Positions 20,807 through 30,090 of a DNA stretch of 64,000 bases are shown here, one piece after another. Source of the stretch: Cryobacterium gelidum (GTDB taxonomy: Bacteria > Actinomycetota > Actinomycetes > Actinomycetales > Microbacteriaceae). The stretch lies in contig NZ_SOHL01000023.1 of the NCBI RefSeq assembly GCF_004403985.1, positions 1-64,000 on the forward strand, written 5' to 3'. The notes beneath the pieces are model-generated. The model was not told where the DNA came from and did not search any database. It saw nothing but the letters and a program-made list of their open reading frames with translations. Each line of letters begins with the position of its first letter. Positions within the stretch are counted from its first letter, which is position 1. The position numbers were made by a program, and so were the translations under genes.

Positions 20807-22972
20807 TTAGCGGGTGACCGTCGGCACCGGCGCACCGATGCCGCGGATCGGTGGCGTGTGGAACGTGCCGCCGATCACTCGCGCACTCGCGCCGACGCGA
20901 TCGAGGTACGGGGTGATGCCGCCCATCTGGAACGGCCAGCCGGATCCGAGGATCATGCAGAGGTCGATGTCCTCGGCCGCGTGCACGACGCCTGTCTCCA
21001 GCATCCGCTTGATCTCGTCGACCAGGCCATCTTCGACTCGCTGCAGAATCTGCTCGGCCGTCATCGGCGTGCTGCCTCCGGCGACAATTTTCAGCGCCCC
21101 CTTGTCGAAACCGGTGCGGCGACCCTTGGCGTCGCGTTCGAGGATCTTGCCGTGCTCGGCGAGCTTGTGCAGGTTGTCACTCTCGAAGAACCGGTCGGGG
21201 TACGCCGTGTGGTGCGTGTCGAGCACGTGTGCGCCCACGGTGAGGCCGACAAGCTCGAGCAGCTCGAACGGGGTCATCGGCAGCCCGAACGGCGCCACGG
21301 CGGCTTCGACGACCTCGAACGGCGTTCCGGTGTCGACGGCATGCATCGCTTCGCCGAGCAACCTGGCGAGCACGCGGTTGACCACGAAGCCGGGGGTGTC
21401 CCGGGTGATGACGGCGTTCTTGCGCAGCTTGCCGGCGATGACCATTGCCGTGGCGAGCGTCACCTCGTCGGTTTGCGGGGTGTTCACCACCTCGATGAGC
21501 GGCATGACGGCAACCGGGTTGAAGAAGTGAAACCCGACCAGGCGCTCCGGGTGCGTGAGCTTCGCACCGATCTGTTCGACTGAGAGCGACGAGGTGTTCG
21601 TGGCCAGAATCGCCTCGGGCGAGATGAACTTCTCGATCTCGGCGAACACCGACTGCTTGACCCCCAGTTCTTCGAAGACGGCCTCGATCACCCAGTCGGC
21701 GTCCGAGAACAACGACTTGTCGATCGTGCCGGTAACGAGTGCGCGCAAGCGGTTTGCCTCATCGGGGGAGATGCGGTTCTTGGTCTGGAGCGCGGCGATC
21801 TCGTCGTGAATGTACGCCACACCCTTATCGACGCGGGCCTGATCGAGGTCGGTGATGACGACGGGCACCTTCAGGCGCCGCACGAACAGCAGCGCGAACT
21901 GGCTCGCCATGAGGCCGGCGCCGATCACGCCGACCTTGGTGATCGGCCGGGCAAGTTTCTTGTCCGGCGCTCCGGCCGGCCGCTTGGCGCGCTTCTGCAC
22001 GAGGTTGAAGGCGTAGATACTCGCCTGCAGCTGATCGCCGGCGATGAGGCCGGCCAGGGCCTCATCCTCGCGCTGGAAACCTTCGGCGCGAGTGCCGCTC
22101 TTGGCGGCCTGCAGCAGGTCGAGTGCCACATACGGTGACTGGGCGACCTCGCCGATGCGGTTGACGAGTATCTTGCGGGCGATGCCGACGGCCACGTCCC
22201 ACTTGACGAGGCGCTCGATCTTGCCGGGCGCATTGGGCCGCGACACCTTCGCGCTGCCCGCGATGACGCCGTCGGCCCAGTCGATGGAGTCTTCGAGGAA
22301 CCGCGCCGACGTGAACATGACATCCGCGATACCGAGCGCAAGGGCATCCGCTCCAGTAAGGGTGCGGTTGTTCTTGAGGGGGTTCTCGATGATGACCTTC
22401 AATGCATTCTCGATGCCGATCAGGTTGGGCAGCAGGTACGAGCCGCCCCAGCCGGGGATCAGACCGAGGAAAACCTCAGGAAGAGCGATCGCGGGCACGG
22501 CCGCGTCCACCGTGCGGTAGTTCGCGTTCAGGGCAATCTCGAGTCCGCCACCGAGCGCGAGCCCGTTGATGAACACGAACGACGGAACGCCCAGGGTGTC
22601 GAGCTTGCCGAGCGCGTGGTGGCCGAGCTGGCTGAGCAGCTTGCCCGCCGCGAGCGAGGGTATCTCGGCAACCTTGCTCAGGTCAGCTCCGGCGGCGAGG
22701 ATGAACGGCTTACCGGTCACGGCCACGCCGTGAATCTCGCCGCGCGCGGCGCGAGCGGTGAGCTCGTCCATGGTGGCGGCGAACTCGAGCAGAGTGACCG
22801 GGCCGAGCGTGTTCGGTCGCGTGTGGTCGCGCCCGTTGTCGAGGGTCACCAGGGCCAGGGTGCGACCGGCGCGTAGCGGTACGTCTCGAACGTAGGAGTG
22901 CGTGACGACCTCGTCGCCGGAGATCGCCACGAGCGGGCTGAAGTCGAGGGAACTGTACTCGGTGGTCGTCAT
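20807..22972 (-). CDS. fadB: Multifunctional fatty-acid oxidation protein: enoyl-CoA hydratase plus 3-hydroxyacyl-CoA dehydrogenase
   Basis: The 721-residue protein carries two beta-oxidation steps. The N-terminal crotonase domain (about 15-300) shows LALGGGLEIAL and PEVFLGLIPGWGG with the expected Glu residues. The NAD-binding HAD domain follows (VGVIGAGLMASQFALLF near 350, then ATNTSSLSVEQIG and HFFNPVAVMPLIEVV), and a C-terminal HAD helical domain ends the chain. The ATG at 22972 overlaps the thiolase stop (ATGA), so the two form an operon fadA-fadB. The order matches the trifunctional-type pair used in aerobic fatty-acid degradation. Confidence 0.93.
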   Translation of the reverse strand: MTTTEYSSLDFSPLVAISGDEVVTHSYVRDVPLRAGRTLALVTLDNGRDHTRPNTLGPVTLLEFAATMDELTARAARGEIHGVAVTGKPFILAAGADLSKVAEIPSLAAGKLLSQLGHHALGKLDTLGVPSFVFINGLALGGGLEIALNANYRTVDAAVPAIALPEVFLGLIPGWGGSYLLPNLIGIENALKVIIENPLKNNRTLTGADALALGIADVMFTSARFLEDSIDWADGVIAGSAKVSRPNAPGKIERLVKWDVAVGIARKILVNRIGEVAQSPYVALDLLQAAKSGTRAEGFQREDEALAGLIAGDQLQASIYAFNLVQKRAKRPAGAPDKKLARPITKVGVIGAGLMASQFALLFVRRLKVPVVITDLDQARVDKGVAYIHDEIAALQTKNRISPDEANRLRALVTGTIDKSLFSDADWVIEAVFEELGVKQSVFAEIEKFISPEAILATNTSSLSVEQIGAKLTHPERLVGFHFFNPVAVMPLIEVVNTPQTDEVTLATAMVIAGKLRKNAVITRDTPGFVVNRVLARLLGEAMHAVDTGTPFEVVEAAVAPFGLPMTPFELLELVGLTVGAHVLDTHHTAYPDRFFESDNLHKLAEHGKILERDAKGRRTGFDKGALKIVAGGSTPMTAEQILQRVEDGLVDEIKRMLETGVVHAAEDIDLCMILGSGWPFQMGGITPYLDRVGASARVIGGTFHTPPIRGIGAPVPTVTR

Positions 22973-24174
22973 CGCTTGGCTGCCTTCTTGTTGAAGTGCG
23001 GGTTTTCCCAAATCACGGAACCGCCCTGGCCGAGGCCGATGCACATGGCGGTAAGACCGTAGCGCACCTCGGGGTGCGATTCGAACTGGCGGGCAAGCTG
23101 GTTCATCAGGCGAACGCCGGAGGAGGCGAGCGGATGCCCCAGCGCGATCGCCCCGCCGTACTCGTTGACGCGCGGGTCTTCATCATCAATGCCGAAGTGA
23201 TCGAGGAAGGAGATGACCTGCACAGCGAAGGCCTCGTTGAGTTCGAACAGGCCGATGTCGGTGATCGACAGGCCGGCCTTGCGCAGCGCCTTCTCGGTGG
23301 ATGGTACGGGGCCGAGGCCCATGACCTCCGGTTCTACTCCGGCAAAAGCGAAACTGGTCATGGTCATCTTCACGCCGAGGCCAAGTTCCTTGGCCGTGGC
23401 GCCGCTGGCCAGCAGACAGGCGGAGGCGCCATCGTTGAGGCCGGAAGCATTGCCGGCCGTGACCCGGCCGTGCGAACGGAACGGGGTGCGCAGGGTGCTC
23501 AGTCCCTCGAGCGTGGTGTCGGGGCGCGGTGCTTCGTCGCGGGTGGCGAGGCCCCAGCCGGATTCGCTGCGCGTGGCAACGGGAATCAGGTCGGGCTGAA
23601 TGTTTCCCGCGGAGTAAGCCGCGGCCACCTTCTGCTGGCTTCGCAGCGCGAACCGGTCGGAGCGTTCCTTGGTGTACGACGGGAACCGGTCGTGAATGCG
23701 TTCGGCGGTCGCGCCCATGTTGAGGGCGTCTTCACTGACCAGCCGCTCGGACAGGAACCGCGGGTTCGGGTCGGCCCCGAAACCCATCGGGTGGCGGCCC
23801 ATGTGCTCGACGCCGCCGGCGATGGCGAGATCGTAGGCACCGAAACCAATCGATGACCCCATCATGGTGACGGCAGTCATTGCCCCGGCGCACATGCGGT
23901 CAATCGCGAAACCCGGAACCGATTTCGGCAGACCGGCCAGCAGTGCCGCCGTGCGACCGAGCGTCAGACCCTGGTCACCGGTCTGTGTAGTCGCTGCGAT
24001 CGCCACGTCATCGATGCGTTCCGGGGGAACGCCCGGGTTGCGTTCCATCAGCCCGATGAGGGCTTTGACCACGAGGTCATCGGCGCGGGTGTTCCAGTAC
24101 ATGCCTTTTTCGCCGGCGCGGCCGAATGGGGTTCGAACCCCGTCCACAAAAACGACTTCTGCTCTCTCGGCCAC
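22969..24174 (-). CDS. fadA: Acetyl-CoA C-acyltransferase (3-ketoacyl-CoA thiolase)
   Basis: This thiolase cleaves 3-ketoacyl-CoA to acetyl-CoA and a shortened acyl-CoA. The active-site Cys is C95 in DRMCAGAMTA. The catalytic His is in GGAIALGHPLASSG and the second Cys in LTAMCIGLGQGG. The start is ambiguous: ATG 24186 has no upstream ribosome site, whereas GTG 24174 has GGGAGG four bases before it, so GTG was chosen, giving 401 residues (four more from the ATG). It leads the operon with the fadB-like gene and has a palindrome in its upstream region. Confidence 0.92.
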   Translation of the reverse strand: MAERAEVVFVDGVRTPFGRAGEKGMYWNTRADDLVVKALIGLMERNPGVPPERIDDVAIAATTQTGDQGLTLGRTAALLAGLPKSVPGFAIDRMCAGAMTAVTMMGSSIGFGAYDLAIAGGVEHMGRHPMGFGADPNPRFLSERLVSEDALNMGATAERIHDRFPSYTKERSDRFALRSQQKVAAAYSAGNIQPDLIPVATRSESGWGLATRDEAPRPDTTLEGLSTLRTPFRSHGRVTAGNASGLNDGASACLLASGATAKELGLGVKMTMTSFAFAGVEPEVMGLGPVPSTEKALRKAGLSITDIGLFELNEAFAVQVISFLDHFGIDDEDPRVNEYGGAIALGHPLASSGVRLMNQLARQFESHPEVRYGLTAMCIGLGQGGSVIWENPHFNKKAAKR

Positions 24175-24204
24175 AATGCCTCCCATACGTATTTAGATCC
24201 GAAC

Positions 24205-24225
24205 CCGGATCAGTATCTGATCCGG
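24205..24225. promoter_or_regulatory. Inverted repeat upstream of fadA, possible operator
   Basis: CCGGATCA-N5-TGATCCGG is a perfect 8-bp inverted repeat 31 bases upstream of the proposed fadA start. An alternative pairing, GATCCG-N4-CGGATC (24196-24211), overlaps it. The size suits a TetR-type dimer, a common way to control fatty-acid degradation operons. No regulator gene is nearby. Confidence 0.45.
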
Positions 24226-24254
24226 ATTGGTCATTTAGGTCTGGTCCGATCCTA

Positions 24255-24275
24255 GGGTGGCAAGAATTGCCACCC
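24255..24275. terminator. Hairpin between the RNase D gene and fadA
   Basis: GGGTGGCA-AGAAT-TGCCACCC is a perfect 8-bp stem located 18 bases after the RNase D stop on the minus strand. It may end rnd transcription before the fad operon. There is no U tract, so a regulatory role cannot be excluded. Confidence 0.5.
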
Positions 24276-24292
24276 GAATCGTTTGCCGGTTT

Positions 24293-25519
24293 CTACGACT
24301 CCAGATCCAACGCCGGGTCAATAATTTGTGGAACTTCTATAAATGCATCCGCTATTAATTGTGCAGTCAAGTCAATTTGCCAGCGTCGCGCCCCGAGATC
24401 GGCCAGGGCCAGCCCCACGGATGCCGCATCCGCGGGCTCCGGCGGTGACCAGGCCACCCGGCGAAGGTAGTCCGGAGTCAGCAGATTCTCCAGCGGAATC
24501 TCCCGTTCGTCCGTGACGCTCTGCAGAGCGACGCGGGCTGCCTTGTACCGCACGTCGGCCTCCGGATTTCGGTCGGCCCAGGCCCGCGGCGGAGGCAGGG
24601 TGTCATTGCTCGCCTTGAGCGCGGGCAGATCGATGGTCGCCCGGCCGCGTTGGATGGCAGCCCACCAGCGGTCGAGCTCACTGCGGCTCGCCCGACCGTT
24701 GAACTCGCGCAGGTCAGAAAGGGCTTGACGGGTCGCGGGGAGCACGCGGGCGGCGGCGAGCAGCGACGCGTCCGGAACGAGCCGTCCGGGGGAGACATCG
24801 ACCTCGCGGGCAAATTCGTCGCGGGCCAGCCACAGCTCGCGGGCGACGACCAGATTGCGTTGGCTGTGCAGCGAGTGGATGCCCGACAGGCGCCGCCACG
24901 GATCAACGCGGGCAGCCTTGGCCTCCTTGGCCAGGGTTGCAGCGAATTCCTGGTCGGCAATGTCGGTCTTGTTCGATTCCAGCAGCAGGTCGACCATGCG
25001 GTCGCGCAGATCGGGCAGCAGCTCGACGTCGAGGGCTGCGTAGACCAGCCACGATTCGGGCAGCGGCCGGGTAGACCAGTTCGCGGCGGAGTGCTCCTTG
25101 GCGAGGTGGATGCCGAGCAGCTCTTCCACCACGGTACCGAGGCCGACCCGCGGAATGCCGAGCAGCCGGGCAGCGAGCTCGGTGTCGAAGATGCGTGTGG
25201 GGTCGAGCCCGACTTCCCGCAGGCAGGCGAGGTCCTGGCTGGCCGCATGCAGAATCCATTCCGCATCGGCGAGGGCATCGTTCAACTCGCTGAAGTCGCC
25301 GATTGGCGGCGGGTCGAAGAGAAACGTGCCGGCGCCGCGGCGATAAATTTGAATGAGATAAGCGCGTTGCGAATAGGTGAAACCGGATGCCCGTTCCGCG
25401 TCGACCCCGACCGGCCCGTGTCCGGCGGCCAGGGTGGCCGTCGCGGCGAGGTAGGCCTCACGAGTATCGATGACCAGGTGTTGAACGAGGGCGGGCCGAT
25501 TGGATTGCGATTCAGCCAC
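24293..25519 (-). CDS. rnd: Ribonuclease D (HRDC domain)
   Basis: This 408-residue 3'-5' exoribonuclease has a DEDD exonuclease domain at about 20-195: VGVDAERASGF supplies the first acidic pair, LHAASQDLACL the second, and LVYAALDVELLPDLRD the last motif. An HRDC domain follows near 225-300. It is expected in tRNA 3' processing and stable-RNA turnover. The GTG at 25519 overlaps the DUF3000 stop by eight bases; the open frame runs further upstream but there it overlaps DUF3000 and lacks family similarity. Confidence 0.9.
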   Translation of the reverse strand: MAESQSNRPALVQHLVIDTREAYLAATATLAAGHGPVGVDAERASGFTYSQRAYLIQIYRRGAGTFLFDPPPIGDFSELNDALADAEWILHAASQDLACLREVGLDPTRIFDTELAARLLGIPRVGLGTVVEELLGIHLAKEHSAANWSTRPLPESWLVYAALDVELLPDLRDRMVDLLLESNKTDIADQEFAATLAKEAKAARVDPWRRLSGIHSLHSQRNLVVARELWLARDEFAREVDVSPGRLVPDASLLAAARVLPATRQALSDLREFNGRASRSELDRWWAAIQRGRATIDLPALKASNDTLPPPRAWADRNPEADVRYKAARVALQSVTDEREIPLENLLTPDYLRRVAWSPPEPADAASVGLALADLGARRWQIDLTAQLIADAFIEVPQIIDPALDLES

Positions 25520-26102
25520 GGGCTGCTCGGCGTGCTGACAACATGCTGACTCCTTCCCCAGCCGGAGGGAGTCCGGCGAGCATGCACAGCAGCTCGCCCC
25601 ACCCCTCGACGTGGGCGGTGAGATTGTGATCCAGGGGTGTCCACGACGCGCGCAGCTCAATCTGCGCACCATCTCCCTGTTTGACGAGTTCGCCAAAGCC
25701 TGACGAGATAATTTTAGTCGCCGTTCCGGAGGCCGCGGTGTACTCCGCCTTTCGGGAGTCCAGGGCATCGACCAGCCACTGCCAGGTGACCTCGGCCAGA
25801 AACGGGTCGAGCCCGATTTCCACCTCGAGCGGTGCTTGCGCGAAGCAGACCACGCGGAAGGCTCCGTTCCAGCCGTCGGGCTCATCGGGGTCGTACAACA
25901 GAATGAACCGGCCGGTACCCAGACCTGAGTCGCTGCCGTGCCGCACCGGAGCAATATTCGCGGCCAGGGCGATCGAGTACGGCGCGAGCTGGGTGGGCGC
26001 GGCAATCTCGGTGACGACTAATTCGGCCCGGCTTGTGGCGCGGCGAATGGCGGTCACTGCCGCGACAAACTCTGCGGGGAGCGATTGATCTGTTTCGGCC
26101 AC
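25512..26102 (-). CDS. DUF3000 protein
   Basis: The 196-residue soluble protein matches the actinobacterial DUF3000 family: GRFILLYDPDEPDGWNGAFR, then EVEIGLDPFLAEVTWQWLVDAL and the C-terminal WTPLDHNLTAHVEGWGELLC. The function is unknown. It is coupled to RNase D by an eight-base overlap, an association common in actinobacteria that hints at a role linked to RNA metabolism (inference). It is divergent from the hydrolase gene downstream. Confidence 0.85.
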   Translation of the reverse strand: MAETDQSLPAEFVAAVTAIRRATSRAELVVTEIAAPTQLAPYSIALAANIAPVRHGSDSGLGTGRFILLYDPDEPDGWNGAFRVVCFAQAPLEVEIGLDPFLAEVTWQWLVDALDSRKAEYTAASGTATKIISSGFGELVKQGDGAQIELRASWTPLDHNLTAHVEGWGELLCMLAGLPPAGEGVSMLSARRAARG

Positions 26103-26166
26103 GTCTGCAGACTAGAGTTTTTTCTGGGTGTTGTTCGTGAGGCACGCCGACCAGTCGGAGGTGCAC

Positions 26167-27411
26167 GTGCACGATCCACAGCCCCCAAACGGGCGTCATA
26201 CCGCTCGCTGGCGCAGTACTCAGCGCTCAGTTCTGGCACCAATCCTGGGCTTCACCGGCATCGTGATCGTTGGCTCCGCCGTGGCCCTCGTCGGTGCGGC
26301 CGGTGTGCTCGCCGCGGTCATGGCGAAGACCATCGTCACACCGCCAGCCGCACGCGCCGACGACACCCGGGTGTTCGCAGTCGACCTCGCCGAGCGCTTG
26401 GTCACCCTGCAACGCCACCGCGATTCCGTCCTCCCCGGCGAGTACAGTTTCTTCTTCAGCGCGGGTACCGGCCATGCCCGGGTCGGTGAGATCACCACGC
26501 GCACGGCGACCACCGTCACCCGGCGCATCCTCGGTGTCGACTATGGCGACCTCGCGTCCGCCCGTCGCGGCCGGTTCAGCGGCTGGCTCTACACGAGTCC
26601 CGCCGATCTCGGTTTCGGGTGGACCGAGGTCACCATTGCGACACCCGTCGGTTTGGCACCCGCCTGGTTCTTTCCAGCGGATGGCACGACAGTATCCGCA
26701 GGCAAGTGGGTGATCGAGGTGCACGGCCGGGCGGTGCGCCGCGAGGAGGCATTGCGGGCGGTGCCGGTGTTTCACGCGGCCGGCTACACATCGTTGCTCG
26801 TCTCCTATCGCAATGACGGCGATGCCCCGGCCAGCGCTGACGGCCGCTACGGCCTCGGTGACACCGAATGGCCCGATGTGGAGGCCGCGATCGACTACGC
26901 TGCCAGCCACGGGGCGAGGAGCATCGTGCTGATGGGCTGGTCGATGGGCGGTGCCGTGGTCTTGCAGGCGCTGACCCGCAGCCGACACGCAGACCTGATC
27001 GTTGGCCTCGTGCTGGAATCTCCGGTGATCGATTGGGCCGACGTCGTCCGAGCGCAGGCGTTGGACCGCAGGCTGCCGGCGCTCATCGCGCGCGGTGCTC
27101 TCGCTGTGATGGGGGCGCCCTGGGCCAAACGCGTCACCGGACAGGCCACGCCGATCGATTTTGCCCGGCTCGATTATGTCGCCAGGGCCAGTGAACTGCA
27201 GCGGCCGATTCTGCTGTTACACAGCGACAATGATGGTTTCGTGCCAGCCACCGGGTCGCGCCGACTCGCCGACCGGCGGCCCGACATTGTCACTTTCGTG
27301 GCGTTCAGCGAGGCCCGCCACACCAAACTGTGGAACTACGACCCGGATCGCTGGAATGGCGAGATCGCGGCCTGGCTCGCTGCACTGCCGACCGGCTTGC
27401 CGAAGCGCTAG
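26167..27411 (+). CDS. Membrane-anchored alpha/beta hydrolase
   Basis: The 414-residue product has a basic N-terminus, one hydrophobic helix (about 22-55), then an alpha/beta-hydrolase fold from about 155. The nucleophile elbow is MGWSMGG, the acid lies in HSDNDGFVPA and the His in ARHTKLW, so a complete triad is present. The substrate is unknown. GTG 26167 follows TCGGAGG at about five bases; an in-frame GTG at 26128 is the alternative. Its stop shares the tetranucleotide CTAG with the stop of the convergent SufE gene. Confidence 0.82.
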   Translation: MHDPQPPNGRHTARWRSTQRSVLAPILGFTGIVIVGSAVALVGAAGVLAAVMAKTIVTPPAARADDTRVFAVDLAERLVTLQRHRDSVLPGEYSFFFSAGTGHARVGEITTRTATTVTRRILGVDYGDLASARRGRFSGWLYTSPADLGFGWTEVTIATPVGLAPAWFFPADGTTVSAGKWVIEVHGRAVRREEALRAVPVFHAAGYTSLLVSYRNDGDAPASADGRYGLGDTEWPDVEAAIDYAASHGARSIVLMGWSMGGAVVLQALTRSRHADLIVGLVLESPVIDWADVVRAQALDRRLPALIARGALAVMGAPWAKRVTGQATPIDFARLDYVARASELQRPILLLHSDNDGFVPATGSRRLADRRPDIVTFVAFSEARHTKLWNYDPDRWNGEIAAWLAALPTGLPKR

Positions 27412-27839
27412 GCGAGTCGCTCCCGGAGCTGACGTTTGGCCCGGCCGAGCATGGCGCTCATGCCCCGCAAGCGCAGCGGCGAGACGGCCTCGCTCAGGCC
27501 GATGGACTGCGGATAGTCGTCGGGAACGGCGAACACTTGCTGGGCGCTCAGCCCGTCGAGCCCCTGGGCGAGGATCGACGCGAACCCGCGGGTGGTGGGC
27601 GACTCGCGCGGGGCCGTCGCGTGCAGGTGGAACGCGCCCTCGGCATCCAGGTTGACGAAGATGAATACCGGCGACTGGCATTCGACCACGCGCTCGAGCA
27701 GGTCGGGATGGTCCTGGTACTCCTGCGGAAGTTCCGGCAGGTCGTTGGCGAACTCAAGCAGCAAGAGCAGGCGATCCTTCTGCTCGAGGGCAAGGAAATC
27801 CTCCTGGATTTCCGCCAGCTGGGAGGGAAGAACGCTCAT
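27408..27839 (-). CDS. SufE-family sulfur-acceptor protein
   Basis: This 143-residue protein belongs to the SufE family, which accepts persulfide sulfur for Fe-S cluster assembly. The likely acceptor Cys is C54 in [11 protein letters not shown]. Later blocks [18 protein letters not shown] and [19 protein letters not shown] are typical of actinobacterial SufE-like proteins. It overlaps the upstream sulfurtransferase stop by ATGA, so sulfur transfer from that enzyme to SufE is likely (inference). No Suf cluster gene is in the window. Confidence 0.87.
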   Translation of the reverse strand: MSVLPSQLAEIQEDFLALEQKDRLLLLLEFANDLPELPQEYQDHPDLLERVVECQSPVFIFVNLDAEGAFHLHATAPRESPTTRGFASILAQGLDGLSAQQVFAVPDDYPQSIGLSEAVSPLRLRGMSAMLGRAKRQLRERLA

Positions 27840-28741
27840 CGGCGCGGCACCGGAGCGGCACCGGGTGCGGTACCGACCGCAATCGGCACGGCGACGGCGT
27901 TGCCCCATTCGGTCCAGGATCCGTCGTAGTTGCGCACATTGTCGAAGCCGAGCAGGTGGGTCAGCACAAACCAGGTGTGACTGGACCGCTCGCCGATGCG
28001 GCAGTAGGCGATCACGTTGTCGCCGTCGGCCAGACCAGCCTCCCCGCGATAGATGTCGTCCAGTTCGGTGCGCGTCTTGAAAGTGGAGTCGGTGGCTGCG
28101 GCCCGGGCCCACGGCACCGACGCGGCGGTAGGAATGTGGCCGCCGCGGAGGGCGCCCTCCTCGGGGTAGGCGGGCATCGTCGTGCGGGCCCCGCTATATT
28201 CTTCGTCGGAGCGCACATCGATGAGCGGATTGCCGAAGTGGGCGAGAACGTCGCTCTTGAAGGCGCGAATCGGGGCGTCGTTGCGCGGGGTCTCCGGGTA
28301 ATCCGTGGGGGTGACGGGGGAGACGTCCGTTGTCAGTTCACGCTCCTCGGCGAGCCACTTCGTGCGTCCGCCGTCGAGCAGGCGAACATCGTCGTGGCCG
28401 AACAGGGTGAAAACCCACAGGGCGTATGCGGCCCACCAGTTGCTCTTGTCGCCGTAGATGACAACCGTGCTGTCGCGAGCGATGCCCTTGCTGCACATGA
28501 GGGCGGCGAAGGCTGCGCCCTCGATGTAGTCACGGTTGACTTTGTCGTTGAGGTCGGTGTGCCAGTCGATTTTTACCGAGCCGGGGATGTGTCCCACTTC
28601 GTAGAGCAAGACGTCTTCGTCGGATTCGACCACGACCAGTCCCGCGTCGGTGCGGTGTTCCGCCAGCCATTCGGTGGAAACCAGCTTGGATGGGTGGGCG
28701 TAGGCGGCAAACTTTTCGGTCGTGTCGATCGGGGCAGACAT
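27836..28741 (-). CDS. Sulfurtransferase (two rhodanese domains)
   Basis: The 301-residue product has tandem rhodanese domains (about 20-150 and 170-290), as in thiosulfate or 3-mercaptopyruvate sulfurtransferases. The first is the inactive-type domain. The second holds the active Cys in [15 protein letters not shown]. The CRIGERS loop is more like the actinobacterial CysA/SseA thiosulfate type than the CG(S/T)GVT mercaptopyruvate type. The start at 28741 is taken at [11 protein letters not shown]; upstream in-frame sequence is unlike the family. It is translationally coupled to the SufE gene. Confidence 0.88.
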   Translation of the reverse strand: MSAPIDTTEKFAAYAHPSKLVSTEWLAEHRTDAGLVVVESDEDVLLYEVGHIPGSVKIDWHTDLNDKVNRDYIEGAAFAALMCSKGIARDSTVVIYGDKSNWWAAYALWVFTLFGHDDVRLLDGGRTKWLAEERELTTDVSPVTPTDYPETPRNDAPIRAFKSDVLAHFGNPLIDVRSDEEYSGARTTMPAYPEEGALRGGHIPTAASVPWARAAATDSTFKTRTELDDIYRGEAGLADGDNVIAYCRIGERSSHTWFVLTHLLGFDNVRNYDGSWTEWGNAVAVPIAVGTAPGAAPVPRR

Positions 28742-28880
28742 GTAACCTCCACGTGGGCAGCGGATGCATGCGGATTCGGGTTGACCGCGGATTAGGCTTA
28801 TCTGTGCCCACCCCACAAATCTACGCGGTGTCGGCAGCCGACGCATTCGCAGCTCTACCCACGAGAACGGGCATTTCAGC

Positions 28881-29933
28881 ATGGCACCAGAGGCCCATCA
28901 GAAGGCAAACCACGCAGTTCCGCAACTGGCCGACCGCACCCCGAGCATCACGGGCCGGGAAATCGTCGCAGAACTGGTACCGCCTCCCCAGTTTGAGCAC
29001 GCCTCGTTCGAGAACTACCGACCCGATCATGACTACCCCTCCCAGGTCGAAGCCGTTGAAAAGCTGAAGGAATTCGTGACCCCGCGGCCGGCCGGATTCT
29101 TCTCCCGACGCCGGCAGGCCAAAGACGACCTGCCCGGCATCTACCTCGACGGTGGGTTCGGTGTCGGCAAGACGCACCTGCTCGCGGCACTCTGGCATGC
29201 CGCGACCGGCCCGAAATACTTCGGCACCTTCATCGAGTACACCGCGCTCGTGGGCGCCCTCGGCTATCAGGAGACCATCAAGGAGCTGCGCAGCGCAAAG
29301 CTCATCTGCATCGACGAGTTCGAGCTCGACGATCCGGGCGACACCATGGTGATGACCCGACTGCTCGGCGAACTCGTAGCTACCGGAACGCGCGTCGCCG
29401 CCACGTCGAACACCCCGCCCAACTCGCTCGGCGAGGGCCGGTTTGCCGCGCAGGACTTTCTGCGCGAGATCTCGGCCATGAGCGCCAACTTCGAGACCCT
29501 GCGCATTGACGGCCTCGATTACCGTCGCCGCAATGTCACCGGTCAGGCCGTCTCGGTTGAGCCGGAGGCGCGTGAGCACCTGGTCAACACGTTGCTAAAG
29601 CGTGGTTCCAAAGTGACCGAGGATGATTTCGGTGCCCTGATTCGTCATCTCGGCACCGTGCATCCGTCGAAATACGTCAAGGTCATTCGCGACGTGGAGG
29701 TGATTGCGCTGCGCGGCGTTTTCCTGCTGACCGACCAGTCCGACGCCCTGCGTCTGGTGGCGTTCATCGACCGCGTCTACGACGCCGAGATTCCGATCGT
29801 CGCTAGCGGGCGCCCGCTCAACGAGGTGTTCGACGACGAGATGATGGCTGGCGGGTATCGCAAGAAGTACCAGCGGTCCCAGTCGCGCATGGTTGCCCTC
29901 ACTACGGGAGAGTTGCCGCCGCACACCGATTGA
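28881..29933 (+). CDS. zapE: Cell division protein ZapE (AFG1-like ATPase)
   Basis: The 350-residue P-loop ATPase has Walker A in [18 protein letters not shown] (about residue 95) and Walker B in [14 protein letters not shown], followed by [19 protein letters not shown], which is diagnostic for the AFG1/ZapE family. In E. coli, ZapE acts at the Z-ring; its role in actinobacteria is less clear. It is divergent from the sulfurtransferase. No strong ribosome site precedes the ATG at 28881, so the exact start is tentative. Confidence 0.9.
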   Translation: MAPEAHQKANHAVPQLADRTPSITGREIVAELVPPPQFEHASFENYRPDHDYPSQVEAVEKLKEFVTPRPAGFFSRRRQAKDDLPGIYLDGGFGVGKTHLLAALWHAATGPKYFGTFIEYTALVGALGYQETIKELRSAKLICIDEFELDDPGDTMVMTRLLGELVATGTRVAATSNTPPNSLGEGRFAAQDFLREISAMSANFETLRIDGLDYRRRNVTGQAVSVEPEAREHLVNTLLKRGSKVTEDDFGALIRHLGTVHPSKYVKVIRDVEVIALRGVFLLTDQSDALRLVAFIDRVYDAEIPIVASGRPLNEVFDDEMMAGGYRKKYQRSQSRMVALTTGELPPHTD

Positions 29934-29968
29934 CCCTGACATCTGGCGTTAACAATTCGCCAGCGCTC

Positions 29969-29984
29969 GTAACTGGCACGAAAC
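29969..29984 (+). promoter_or_regulatory. GlnR-type box upstream of the ammonium transporter
   Basis: GTAAC-N6-GAAAC matches the a-site/b-site pair of the actinobacterial GlnR consensus (gTnAC-N6-GaAAC). It lies 107 bases upstream of the amtB start, where GlnR would activate ammonium uptake under nitrogen limitation. Only one a-b pair is present; the usual second pair is not clear. GlnR itself is not in the window. Confidence 0.6.
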
Positions 29985-30090
29985 ACGTCAGAAGGTTTGT
30001 TGTAACAGCCACCTCAGATAATTGACTCGTATCCGAGGTGGCTCGCCTCGTGCTACGCCCAGCACATTTGAGACTCGTGAGGACAATTCT

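Noticed and set aside
25520..26005. N-terminal extension of RNase D upstream of the GTG at 25519
   Set aside because: The extension overlaps DUF3000 in another frame and has low-complexity Arg/Ser/Pro composition.
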